Of a DNA stretch of 10,202 nt, positions 1 through 5,948 are shown piece after piece. The notes beneath the pieces are model-generated. The model saw nothing but the letters and a program-made list of their open reading frames with translations, made no database searches and was not told the DNA's origin. The position numbers and the translations under genes are program-made. The stretch comes from an uncultured Phascolarctobacterium sp. (GTDB lineage Bacteria > Bacillota > Negativicutes > Acidaminococcales > Acidaminococcaceae), in contig URVO01000032.1 in the NCBI GenBank assembly GCA_900551335.1, positions 1 through 10,202 of the forward strand, given 5' to 3'. How positions within the stretch are numbered: position 1 is the first letter of the stretch; each line of letters opens with the position of its first letter.

Positions 1-1
1 G

Positions 2-361
2 CCTGTTTCGGCGATGGACCCCGACGGTGCGCAATCCTTGTATAAGCTGGTCAACGATATTCACCAGCGCTATGGCACGACGATTATCGCTGTCGAGCAT
101 CGCGTTGATTATCTGCTGCCCTATGTGACGGATATGCTGGTGCTCAAGCAGGGCGAGCTGGTGGCGGCTGACCGTTTTGAGGCTGCTGCACCGAAGATGT
201 ATGAGGATCCTGAGCTGCGTCCGCTGCTGCCTGCGCTGTGGCAGGTGAAGCTGGGGCTCGAGGAAAAGCTGGGGCTGGACCTTGGCGACTGGCGCAGTGA
301 AGAGGACGCGCTGCTTGATTTCCAGACCTATGGTATTGTAGCTGAAGGGAGGGCTGACTAA
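2..361 (+). CDS. ecfA: ECF transporter ATP-binding protein, C-terminal part (cut by window start)
   Basis: Only the last 119 residues are in the window; the reading frame is open to the left edge. The visible part starts in the D-loop region (PVSAMDPDG, corresponding to the common DEPTxxLDPxG), followed by the switch-histidine segment TTIIAVEHRVDYL and the strand MLVLKQGELVA typical of the end of an ABC ATPase core. About 65 further residues form the C-terminal extension seen in EcfA/CbiO proteins. Walker A, Q-loop and signature motif lie outside the window. Its stop codon overlaps the start of the next ATPase (TAATG), so the two are almost certainly co-translated and form the ATPase pair of an energy-coupling-factor vitamin or metal-ion importer at the cytoplasmic face of the membrane. 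The substrate cannot be deduced because no S component is visible. Confidence 0.88.
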   Translation, partial: PVSAMDPDGAQSLYKLVNDIHQRYGTTIIAVEHRVDYLLPYVTDMLVLKQGELVAADRFEAAAPKMYEDPELRPLLPALWQVKLGLEEKLGLDLGDWRSEEDALLDFQTYGIVAEGRAD

Positions 362-1167
362 TGCTGGAAGCGAAGAATGTCAATTTTGCTTATACTCGTG
401 GTCAGTCTGTAATTAAGGATATAGACTGCAAAATTAATGACGGCGAGTTCGTGGCGCTGCTTGGTCACAACGGCAGCGGCAAGACGACGCTGAGCCGTTT
501 ATTCATGGCGCTTTGCCATCCGCGTAGCGGCGAGATTCTTGTCGACGGCGAGGATATTGTTAATTATGAGCCTGCTGATCTGGCTGATAAAATCGGTTAT
601 GTATTCCAAAACCCTGATTTGCAGATTCTCGAGGATACGGTTTTCGACGAGGTTGCTTACGGCCCGCGTGCCAAGAAGCTGACCGAGGAAACGATTAAGC
701 GTCAGGTGAACGAAGCTTTGGAGGCTATGGGACTGACAGAGCTGCAAAAGGAATATCCGCGCCTTTTGTCCTTCGGCCAAAAGCGCCGTCTTGGCGTTGC
801 TGCGGCGCTGGCGCTCAATCCGCGCACGCTGATTCTGGACGAGATTACCAACGGTCAGGATGCGCTGGAGAAGGAAGGCATGATGAGCTATCTGCAGGCC
901 ATCAACGAGGACCGCGGCATTACGATTATGCTGATTTCTCATGATATGGATATTGTGCGCCGCTATGCTAAGCGTGCCATTGTGCTGCACTACGGCAAGA
1001 AGGTTTTCGACGGTACGCCGCGTGAGCTGTTCGACGGCAGCCAGCCGGTTGAGCGCTGGGGCCTGCGCCGTCCGACCGTAGCTTCTCTTGCTTCGATGGT
1101 CGGCATTGATGCAGCGACTCCGGCGGAGTTCTGCGCCAAGGTTACGGCTAAGGAGGTGGCAAGATGA
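361..1167 (+). CDS. ecfA: ECF transporter ATP-binding protein (EcfA/CbiO family)
   Basis: A complete 268-residue ABC ATPase of normal length for EcfA. Motifs in order are Walker A GHNGSGKT (residues 35-42), Q-loop YVFQNPDLQ with Gln83, signature LSFGQ (136-140; canonical LSGGQ), Walker B TLILDE (156-161) and the switch His194 in LISHD. The segment after Walker B is ITNGQD rather than the common PTxGLD. It follows the first ATPase by a 1-nt overlap and overlaps ecfT by 4 nt (ATGA at 1164-1167), giving the usual A-A-T order of an ECF energizing module. The two ATPases should hydrolyse ATP as a heterodimer and drive EcfT. Family assignment is firm; the imported substrate is unknown. Confidence 0.93.
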   Translation: MLEAKNVNFAYTRGQSVIKDIDCKINDGEFVALLGHNGSGKTTLSRLFMALCHPRSGEILVDGEDIVNYEPADLADKIGYVFQNPDLQILEDTVFDEVAYGPRAKKLTEETIKRQVNEALEAMGLTELQKEYPRLLSFGQKRRLGVAAALALNPRTLILDEITNGQDALEKEGMMSYLQAINEDRGITIMLISHDMDIVRRYAKRAIVLHYGKKVFDGTPRELFDGSQPVERWGLRRPTVASLASMVGIDAATPAEFCAKVTAKEVAR

Positions 1168-1832
1168 AATTGACCGCCTTTACTCAGATTATTGTTACGC
1201 TGGCAGTAACGGCATGGGTTTTCATTCTGCCGGTAGAGGCCGTAGCGACAATTCTTGTGCTGGAGCTGGCGCTGCTTTTGTACATCAAGCATGACAAGAT
1301 GACGATGGCAGCGATTGGCGGCCTGGCTGTGTTCACAGGCATGATGGTGCTGCTGCAGCTTTTGTTCGGCTCGCCGCTCGACGTTTCGCTGATTGGCGGC
1401 CTGCGTATGCTCGTTATGACGATGGCCTTCCTGTGCCTTCTGGCTGCCAGCCGCATTCAGGATATTGCCAAGGCGCTGGTTGACCGCTTTCATATGCCGT
1501 GCGAATATGCCTTCATGCTGACGACGGCGCTACGCTTTGTGCCGAACTTTTTGACGGACAGCGCGATTACGCTAGACGCGCAAAGCTGCCGCGGCTATTC
1601 CAACCGTGGCAATGTGTTTAAGCGCTTCTTTGCTTATCTTGTTGTCATCCGTCCGCTGGTTATGCGTGCAGTTGCGAAGTCGGAAACGCTGGCGCTGTCT
1701 ATGGAGCTTAAGGGCTTCGGCAGCAATACCTATAAAAATATGCCGTCCGAGCCGTTGGGCGTGGGCGACATCTTCGTGCTGCTTTTGGTAGTGGTGCTGA
1801 GCACCTATCCGTTCTGGATTAAATATATCTAA
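1164..1832 (+). CDS. ecfT: ECF transporter transmembrane protein EcfT
   Basis: A 222-residue integral membrane protein with hydrophobic segments at about residues 10-40, 48-68, 76-96 and 203-216. It carries the family landmark TALRFVPNF (120-129) and the two short coupling-helix motifs that contact the ATPases: AQSCRG (139-144) and SMELKG (179-184). In the second motif the usual Arg is Lys183. The start codon is preceded by AGGAGGT (1151-1157) with 6-nt spacing and lies within the 3' end of the ATPase gene. EcfT couples the EcfA dimer to a substrate-binding S protein. No S component lies downstream, so it is either upstream of the window or encoded elsewhere, as in group II ECF systems. Confidence 0.92.
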   Translation: MKLTAFTQIIVTLAVTAWVFILPVEAVATILVLELALLLYIKHDKMTMAAIGGLAVFTGMMVLLQLLFGSPLDVSLIGGLRMLVMTMAFLCLLAASRIQDIAKALVDRFHMPCEYAFMLTTALRFVPNFLTDSAITLDAQSCRGYSNRGNVFKRFFAYLVVIRPLVMRAVAKSETLALSMELKGFGSNTYKNMPSEPLGVGDIFVLLLVVVLSTYPFWIKYI

Positions 1833-1840
1833 AAAATAAA

Positions 1841-1890
1841 GGCTGTCGCCTTAGCACCTTCTTCGTCGATAAGAAAGTGCGGCGACAGCC
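1841..1890. terminator. Bidirectional terminator between ecfT and the tetR-family gene
   Basis: A perfect 10-bp outer stem (GGCTGTCGCC at 1841-1850 with GGCGACAGCC at 1881-1890) continues, after a 3-nt bulge, into a 10-bp inner stem with one mismatch (1854-1863 with 1871-1880). The loop is 7 nt. It is flanked by an A-rich run on the left (1831-1840) and a T-rich run on the right (1891-1900), so it can stop transcription from both directions. It sits exactly between the two convergent stop codons. Confidence 0.9.
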
Positions 1891-1901
1891 ATTTTGTTAT
1901 A

Positions 1902-2486
1902 TTATTCCTTGGCTTCAAATTCAGCAATAGCCGGATTTATCAGCGTCATATAATATTTTGCCACGGTTTCCGGCGGCGTCTGCATGTTGTCCTTCAGCCA
2001 CCAATGAACCATGCCGATGAAGCTGCTGGCCAGACTGTTGACCATAAAGTCCTCGGGTATGCTTTGAATCATCTCCTGATAGACGCCGGTAGCCTTAATC
2101 GAGATTCTTTTCATCATAAAATCGCGGAAAAAATGCAGGAAAAGTGCTCCGTCCTCGTGCTTGATGATGCCTATGTAATATTTGCGCTTGTCGCGCAGAT
2201 GATAAAGAATATGCGTGATGCGCGTTTCGGCACAGGGCTCTACCTCGGAGAAGTTATGCGTGGAGCAGGGCGGGATTACATGACTGAAGATATGCTCGAA
2301 GAGACTGTTGCAAATCTGACAGGCCAAATCATCCTTCGTTTCAAAATGGCTGTAAAATGTACTGCGGCCAACATTGGCGGTGTCAATAATTTCTTTTACG
2401 CTGATTTTTTCATAGCTGGATTTGTCCAGCAGAGTTACAAAGGCATCAATAATTGCTTGTTTTGTCCGTGCTTGTCTTCTGTCCAT
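1902..2486 (-). CDS. TetR/AcrR-family transcriptional regulator
   Basis: A 194-residue protein with an N-terminal TetR DNA-binding domain. The segment ARTKQAIIDAFVTLLDKS (helix 1) is followed by ISVKEIIDTANVGRSTFYSHF, the family helix-turn-helix with the typical STFYxHF end (about residues 28-48). The remaining 140 residues are the ligand-binding and dimerization domain, which gives no clue to the ligand. The start chosen is the ATG at 2486 (MDRRQ), because AAAGGAG lies 7 nt upstream; an in-frame ATG at 2534 would extend the protein by 16 residues but lacks a comparable site. It is convergent with ecfT, shares a strand with the Spy-like gene and has a palindrome upstream that may be its operator. 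The target genes are unknown. Confidence 0.9.
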   Translation of the reverse strand: MDRRQARTKQAIIDAFVTLLDKSSYEKISVKEIIDTANVGRSTFYSHFETKDDLACQICNSLFEHIFSHVIPPCSTHNFSEVEPCAETRITHILYHLRDKRKYYIGIIKHEDGALFLHFFRDFMMKRISIKATGVYQEMIQSIPEDFMVNSLASSFIGMVHWWLKDNMQTPPETVAKYYMTLINPAIAEFEAKE

Positions 2487-2493
2487 GAGACGG

Positions 2494-2500
2494 CTCCTTT
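2494..2500 (-). promoter_or_regulatory. Ribosome binding site fixing the tetR-family start
   Basis: AAAGGAG on the minus strand, 7 nt before the ATG at 2486. It supports that start over the in-frame ATG at 2534. Confidence 0.75.
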
Positions 2501-2603
2501 CATAAATTCTGTACAAAAATTTATAAGTGTTCATTAGCGTACTAAATTTAAATTTTGTGTCTAGTCATTTCAGTAAAAATAGAGTATCATATACATAAAG
2601 TTT

Positions 2604-2619
2604 AGTCAAGAACTTGACT
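2604..2619. promoter_or_regulatory. Palindrome, candidate TetR-family operator over the tetR promoter
   Basis: AGTCAAG-AA-CTTGACT is a perfect 7+7 bp inverted repeat with a 2-nt centre, the size and symmetry usual for TetR operators. On the minus strand it contains TTGACT, a plausible -35 for the regulator gene. Weaker -10 candidates follow: GATACT at 15-nt spacing or TACTCT at 17-nt spacing, within 2581-2588. An outer imperfect inverted repeat (GAGTATCAT at 2582-2590, ATGATATACTC at 2627-2637) flanks it. Autorepression is inferred from position only. Confidence 0.5.
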
Positions 2620-2652
2620 TCGCTTCATGATATACTCATACTCATCAAAAAA

Positions 2653-2690
2653 CGTAAAAGGCACTCGACGGCAAGCGAGTGCTTTTTGCG
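2653..2690. terminator. Terminator-like hairpin in the left repeat arm
   Basis: The core stem GCACTCG (2661-2667) pairs with CGAGTGC (2676-2682) around an 8-nt loop. Flanking A and T runs extend it to 15 pairs with two G·U pairs (2653 to 2690). T5 follows the core stem on the plus strand and T4 on the minus strand, so it could work in either direction. No plus-strand gene ends here, so its client transcript is unclear. Confidence 0.6.
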
Positions 2691-2747
2691 TTCTCGGAAT
2701 AAATTTTATTAGGATTGGTGCAAGGCCAGTTCTTTTTTTATGCAAAG

Positions 2748-2779
2748 AAAAAGCACGCCTGCTTGCCGACAGACGTGCT
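2748..2779 (-). terminator. Probable terminator of the Spy-like gene
   Basis: The stem at 2752-2761 pairs with 2770-2779 (10 positions, one C·A mismatch) around an 8-nt loop. Read on the minus strand it is followed by a T run (2752-2748). It lies about 95 nt after the stop codon of the Spy-like gene and upstream of the tetR-family gene, so it should separate these two same-strand genes. Confidence 0.6.
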
Positions 2780-2874
2780 AAATTTTTTGATGAGTAAGTG
2801 AGTATGAGTAATTTAAGAAAAGGTTTTGTGCTTTATTAGTTTGTGATTTAATTAAGATAAAGAGGATTAGCTAA

Positions 2875-3477
2875 TCAATCCTGCTCTGCTTGAGGTGCGG
2901 GCGGCGGAAATTCGCCGGGATGATGAGGGGCGTAATGCGGGCCATAGCCGCGGAATTCGCCCTTGTGGTGCCTAGCAAAGCCTTGAGGCGGCTTTTGCGG
3001 CAGCGGTCTGTTGGCGCGGACAGCTTCACGCTGCTCAGGCGTCATTTTCTCAAGACGCGCTCTGCGTTCGGTGCGCTGTGCCTGCTCCTCCTTGATGAAC
3101 TGCTCAACCTCTGCTTTTTGGGCCGGGGTGAGCTTCTTCATGCTTGCCTGCGCGCGCTTGTCGTGCGCCTCCTTGCGCTCCTTGCGGATTTTTTCTATCG
3201 CCTGCTCGCGCTGCTCAGGCGTCATGCTCTTCCAGCTTTCGCGCAGCTTTTGGCGTTCAGCACGCTGCTCGTCAGTGAGTCTGGGGACGCGATGATATCT
3301 GCCGCGGAATTCGCCAGAAGGCGGGCAGGGGCGCTCGTCCTCGTGATGCAGGATGGCTGCCACTCTTTCCTTCATGGTCGGCTGCGGTGCCTGCGCTTCT
3401 TCCGCAGCAAAAGCGTTGGCGCAGAGCGCGGTTAAAACAGTTCCGGCTATGAGAATCTTTTTGAGGTTCATCTTCAT
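2875..3477 (-). CDS. Secreted Spy/CpxP-like LTxxQ-repeat protein
   Basis: A 200-residue exported protein. Residues 1-24 form a classic signal peptide (KK, hydrophobic core, then ANAFA before AEEA). The mature part has four LTxxQ-type motifs: LTDEQ (67-71), MTPEQ (85-89), LTPAQ (116-120) and MTPEQ (145-149). They sit in long charged helices rich in Arg, Glu and Lys, as in the periplasmic chaperones Spy and CpxP or the zinc-linked ZraP. Both ends of the mature part are rich in His and Pro, with repeated GEFRG/GEF units (55-59, 173-177, 188-190) and one Cys (51). The ATG at 3477 has AAAGGAG 9 nt upstream. It is transcribed divergently from a two-component system and shares a promoter motif with it. 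Chaperone or metal-linked envelope stress function is inferred from family features, not shown. Confidence 0.85.
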   Translation of the reverse strand: MKMNLKKILIAGTVLTALCANAFAAEEAQAPQPTMKERVAAILHHEDERPCPPSGEFRGRYHRVPRLTDEQRAERQKLRESWKSMTPEQREQAIEKIRKERKEAHDKRAQASMKKLTPAQKAEVEQFIKEEQAQRTERRARLEKMTPEQREAVRANRPLPQKPPQGFARHHKGEFRGYGPHYAPHHPGEFPPPAPQAEQD

Positions 3478-3517
3478 ATGTTGTCACTCCTTTATGAATG
3501 AAATTTAAATTTTTATC

Positions 3518-3544
3518 AGCTAAGTTGTTTGGTGCTCCTTAGCT
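3518..3544 (-). promoter_or_regulatory. Hairpin at the predicted 5' end of the Spy-like mRNA
   Basis: AGCTAAG (3518-3524) and CTTAGCT (3538-3544) form a 7-bp stem with a 13-nt loop. With transcription predicted to start near 3546, the hairpin would sit at the very 5' end of the transcript, about 40 nt before the ATG, where such stems can protect an mRNA. No riboswitch family is recognised. Confidence 0.35.
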
Positions 3545-3552
3545 TTGACTAT

Positions 3553-3583
3553 ATTGTAGCGGAGGATTATGTCATTTTTATGT
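3553..3583 (-). promoter_or_regulatory. Promoter of the Spy-like gene with tandem OmpR-type box
   Basis: On the minus strand ACATAA-N5-ACATAA (3583 to 3567, 11-bp period) is followed by 8 nt and the -10 hexamer TACAAT (3558 to 3553). There is no good -35 hexamer (ATAAAA at 17 nt), and the direct repeat occupies that place. This is the usual design of promoters activated by OmpR/PhoB-family regulators. The predicted transcript start is near 3546. Confidence 0.6.
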
Positions 3584-3624
3584 TTTTAAACGCATTTTTT
3601 GCGAAAAAAATATCTTTTTTTGTG

Positions 3625-3655
3625 ACATGATTTTAACACAACTATACGGTAAAAT
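3625..3655 (+). promoter_or_regulatory. Promoter of the two-component operon with tandem OmpR-type box
   Basis: ACATGA-N5-ACACAA (3625-3641, 11-bp period) is followed by 8 nt and TAAAAT (3650-3655). Spacing is identical to the divergent Spy-side promoter. A second reading, TTGTGA (3620-3625) with TATACG (3643-3648) at 17 nt, is possible as a basal promoter. The site suggests that the response regulator activates its own operon. Confidence 0.55.
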
Positions 3656-3696
3656 AATATATAATAAGATAAAAACGAAGGTCAGGAGGCAGGCAC

Positions 3697-4398
3697 ATGA
3701 AAAAAATTCTCATTGCTGATGATAATAAACAAATAACGCTGATTCTTTCAAGCTATGCGAAGAAGGAGGGCCTAGAGCCTATCGTAGCGCTTGACGGCAA
3801 GGAGGCGCTGGAAAAATTTGCACAGCACTCCGGCGAGCTGGCGATGGTGCTGCTCGACGTGATGATGCCGGAGGTGGACGGCTTTGAGGTTTGCCGCCGT
3901 CTGCGCCAGCAGTCGATGGTGCCGATTATTATGATTACGGCACGCGGCGAGGACTATGACAAGATTATGGGACTGGACATCGGCGCAGATGATTATGTTA
4001 TCAAGCCGTTTAGTGCGCCCGAGGTTATGGCGCGTGTGCGTGCCGTGCTGCGCCGCATTGGGCCGCAGGAGAGCGAGGAAAGCACGGGGCAGACGCTGAC
4101 CTATGCCAACCTTTTCATCAATCTTGATAAGTATAGCGTGCAGATTGACGGCGAGGACGTGCAGCTGACGAAGAAGGAAATTGAGCTGCTCTGGACGCTG
4201 GCGAAAAATTCTACGAAGGTGTTCAGCCGTGACAATCTGCTAGACAGCATTTGGGGCATTGATTATTTTGGTGACAGCCGCACCGTTGATTCTCACATCA
4301 AGCGTCTGCGTGCCAAATTAGATAAGCTTGAGCATCCTCAGTGGGAAATCAAGACTATTTGGGGAGTTGGCTACCGCTTTGAGGGACATAAGGAATGA
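3697..4398 (+). CDS. OmpR/PhoB-family response regulator
   Basis: A 233-residue, full-length two-domain regulator. The receiver domain (about 1-120) has the acidic pair Asp8-Asp9, phosphoacceptor Asp54 in VLLDVMMP, Thr81 and Lys103 in the KPF motif, so it should be phosphorylatable. The C-terminal winged helix (about 135-230) has the recognition region SRTVDSHIKRLRAKLD and the closing IKTIWGVGYRF typical of OmpR/PhoB. The ATG follows AGGAGG (3684-3689) with 7-nt spacing. It overlaps the downstream kinase by 4 nt (ATGA), so the two are a cognate pair. The intergenic region upstream carries two matched tandem boxes that fit binding by this protein. Predicted roles are autoregulation and control of the divergent Spy-like gene. 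Confidence 0.95.
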   Translation: MKKILIADDNKQITLILSSYAKKEGLEPIVALDGKEALEKFAQHSGELAMVLLDVMMPEVDGFEVCRRLRQQSMVPIIMITARGEDYDKIMGLDIGADDYVIKPFSAPEVMARVRAVLRRIGPQESEESTGQTLTYANLFINLDKYSVQIDGEDVQLTKKEIELLWTLAKNSTKVFSRDNLLDSIWGIDYFGDSRTVDSHIKRLRAKLDKLEHPQWEIKTIWGVGYRFEGHKE

Positions 4399-5942
4399 AA
4401 AACAAGATAGCTTTAAAGCTGACGCTGTATTTTTCGGCGGTGCTCGTGGTCTTTGCTTTGATTATCGGCGGTGTGTTCTATCAGTTTTTTAAGGAGCATA
4501 CTATTGAAATCAAAAAGCAGGAGATGCGCGTGCGTGCGGAAAAAATTGCCTATGTCCTTAGCGACAACATGAGCCGTATGGAGGAGCGTCATGGAGCAGG
4601 CATTGCCAACAGCAAGTTTATAACTTATCTGGATAACGTGACGCAGGAATTTGTCTGGGTTGTCGACAGTGAGCGTAATCTGACTGTGAACAAGGAAAGA
4701 ATGCGTCGGGCGCATGAGCCGAAGCAGCATCACCGCAGCGGCTTCTTTAACTTTGGCGAGATGCCTGAACGTCCGCGCTACGGCGGTCCGCCCAAAACGC
4801 CTAAGGAGGCCTATAACAGAATGCCGCCGCAGGTGAAGGAGAAGGTAGAGCAGTGCTTTCAGGGGCAGAGCTTCGTCTTAGAGGAATATAATCCGATGCT
4901 TGACGGCATCATGCTGACGGTCGGTCAGCCTGTGTATGGCGAGAATGGACAGATAAAGGCTGTGCTGCTTTTGCATTCTCCGGTAAAAGGCTTGCGTGAG
5001 GCCGTATGGGAGGGCCTGCGTATTTTGCTTATCAGTCTTTTGGCAGCGGCGGTGCTGGGCATGCTGCTGGCAGTTTTGTTTAGCTGGCGCTTTACGAAGC
5101 CGCTCAATGTTATGAAGAATGTTGCAGAGCGTTTGGCAGAGCGCGATTACAGCGCGCGCAGCAGCATCAGCCAGCAGGACGAAATCGGTGAGCTGGCACG
5201 CACGCTGGACGAGCTGGCAGGACGCTTGCAGCTGGCGGATGAGGAAAGCCAAAAGCTGGAAAAGCTGCGGCGCGAGTTCATTGCCAACATTTCGCATGAG
5301 CTGCGCACGCCGGTGACGGTTATCCGCGGCAGTCTGGAGGCCTTGCGCGACGGCGTGGTGACGGAGCAGGAGGACGTGCAGGAGTTTCATGAGCAGATGT
5401 ATAAGGAAAGCCTGTTTTTGCAGCGTTTGATTAACGACTTGCTGGACCTGTCGCGGCTGCAGAATACAGATTTCCCAATTGAAAAGGCGCTGCTGAATAT
5501 GGTGGATGTTATCCACGACGCTGTGCGCAGCAGCAGACAGCTGGGCGCGGAGAAAAGGCTGCAGATTACGAGCAGCGTGGACGAGGACTGCTATATGCTG
5601 AACGGCGATTATGGCCGTCTGCGCCAGATGCTGATGGTTTTCCTGCATAACAGCATCAAGTTTTCGCCTGAGGGCAGCGAGCTGAGGCTGGAGCTGGAGG
5701 GCAACCGGCTCAAAATTATTGACCACGGCTGCGGCATTAAGCCGGAGGATGTGCCGCACGCGTTCGACCGCTTCTATAAGGCGCGTAATGAGCATAACAA
5801 GAGCGGCAGCGGTCTGGGCTTGGCGATTGCCAAGCAGATTGCGCAGCGTCATGATATGGAGCTGGAGCTGACAAGCAAGGTTGGCGAGGGCACGACGATA
5901 ACGGTGGTTTTGCCGCCGAAAATGAAGCAGGAGCAGGAGTGA
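4395..5942 (+). CDS. Membrane sensor histidine kinase
   Basis: A 515-residue kinase with transmembrane segments at about residues 9-31 and 208-230. They enclose an extracytoplasmic sensor domain of about 175 residues. HAMP follows (about 232-283, ending QDEIGELARTLDELAGRL), then HisKA with phospho-acceptor His301 in FIANISHELRTP. The HATPase domain has an N box (Asn419, FLHNSIKFSP), a G1 box DHGCGIKP, an F box and a G2 box GSGLGLAIAK (471-480). All catalytic motifs are intact. The sensor domain contains a His/Pro/Gly-rich stretch (about 107-145) without a recognised fold name, reminiscent of the ends of the divergent Spy-like protein. Organisation is BaeS/CpxA-like. The signal is unknown; envelope or metal stress is inferred from the neighbour. 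Confidence 0.94.
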   Translation: MKNKIALKLTLYFSAVLVVFALIIGGVFYQFFKEHTIEIKKQEMRVRAEKIAYVLSDNMSRMEERHGAGIANSKFITYLDNVTQEFVWVVDSERNLTVNKERMRRAHEPKQHHRSGFFNFGEMPERPRYGGPPKTPKEAYNRMPPQVKEKVEQCFQGQSFVLEEYNPMLDGIMLTVGQPVYGENGQIKAVLLLHSPVKGLREAVWEGLRILLISLLAAAVLGMLLAVLFSWRFTKPLNVMKNVAERLAERDYSARSSISQQDEIGELARTLDELAGRLQLADEESQKLEKLRREFIANISHELRTPVTVIRGSLEALRDGVVTEQEDVQEFHEQMYKESLFLQRLINDLLDLSRLQNTDFPIEKALLNMVDVIHDAVRSSRQLGAEKRLQITSSVDEDCYMLNGDYGRLRQMLMVFLHNSIKFSPEGSELRLELEGNRLKIIDHGCGIKPEDVPHAFDRFYKARNEHNKSGSGLGLAIAKQIAQRHDMELELTSKVGEGTTITVVLPPKMKQEQE

Positions 5943-5948
5943 GACGCA

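Larger units (their letters stand above)
2633..2810. repeat. Inverted duplication of a ~55-65 nt hairpin-bearing unit
   Basis: This fills most of the gene-free stretch 2487-2874. The left arm (about 2633-2687) and right arm (about 2747-2810) are divergent inverted copies. Shared blocks are TACTCATA (2633-2640) with TATGAGTA (2803-2810); ACTCATCAAAAAA (2640-2652) with TTTTTTGATGAGT (2783-2795); and the core CGGCAAGC (2669-2676) with GCTTGCCG (2761-2768). The right arm has about 8 extra nt between the first two blocks. Each arm carries its own terminator-like hairpin. The centre (2691-2746) shows no gene. It could be a degenerate miniature mobile element or two copies of a dispersed terminator repeat; no clear target-site duplication is seen beyond a TA at each end. 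Confidence 0.6.

Noticed and set aside
2004..2537. 177-codon plus-strand open frame over the TetR-family gene
   Set aside because: The minus-strand frame has a standard TetR helix-turn-helix and a good ribosome binding site. The plus-strand product shows no recognisable domain.
2543..2556. AAATTTAAATTTT-type palindrome upstream of tetR and again at 3501-3513 upstream of the Spy-like gene
   Set aside because: The match is only A and T in AT-rich leaders, so coincidence is likely. Positions relative to the promoters differ.
2890..3435. 181-codon plus-strand open frame opposite the Spy-like gene
   Set aside because: The minus-strand frame has a signal peptide, LTxxQ motifs and a ribosome binding site. 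The plus-strand frame is a Leu/Arg-rich mirror.
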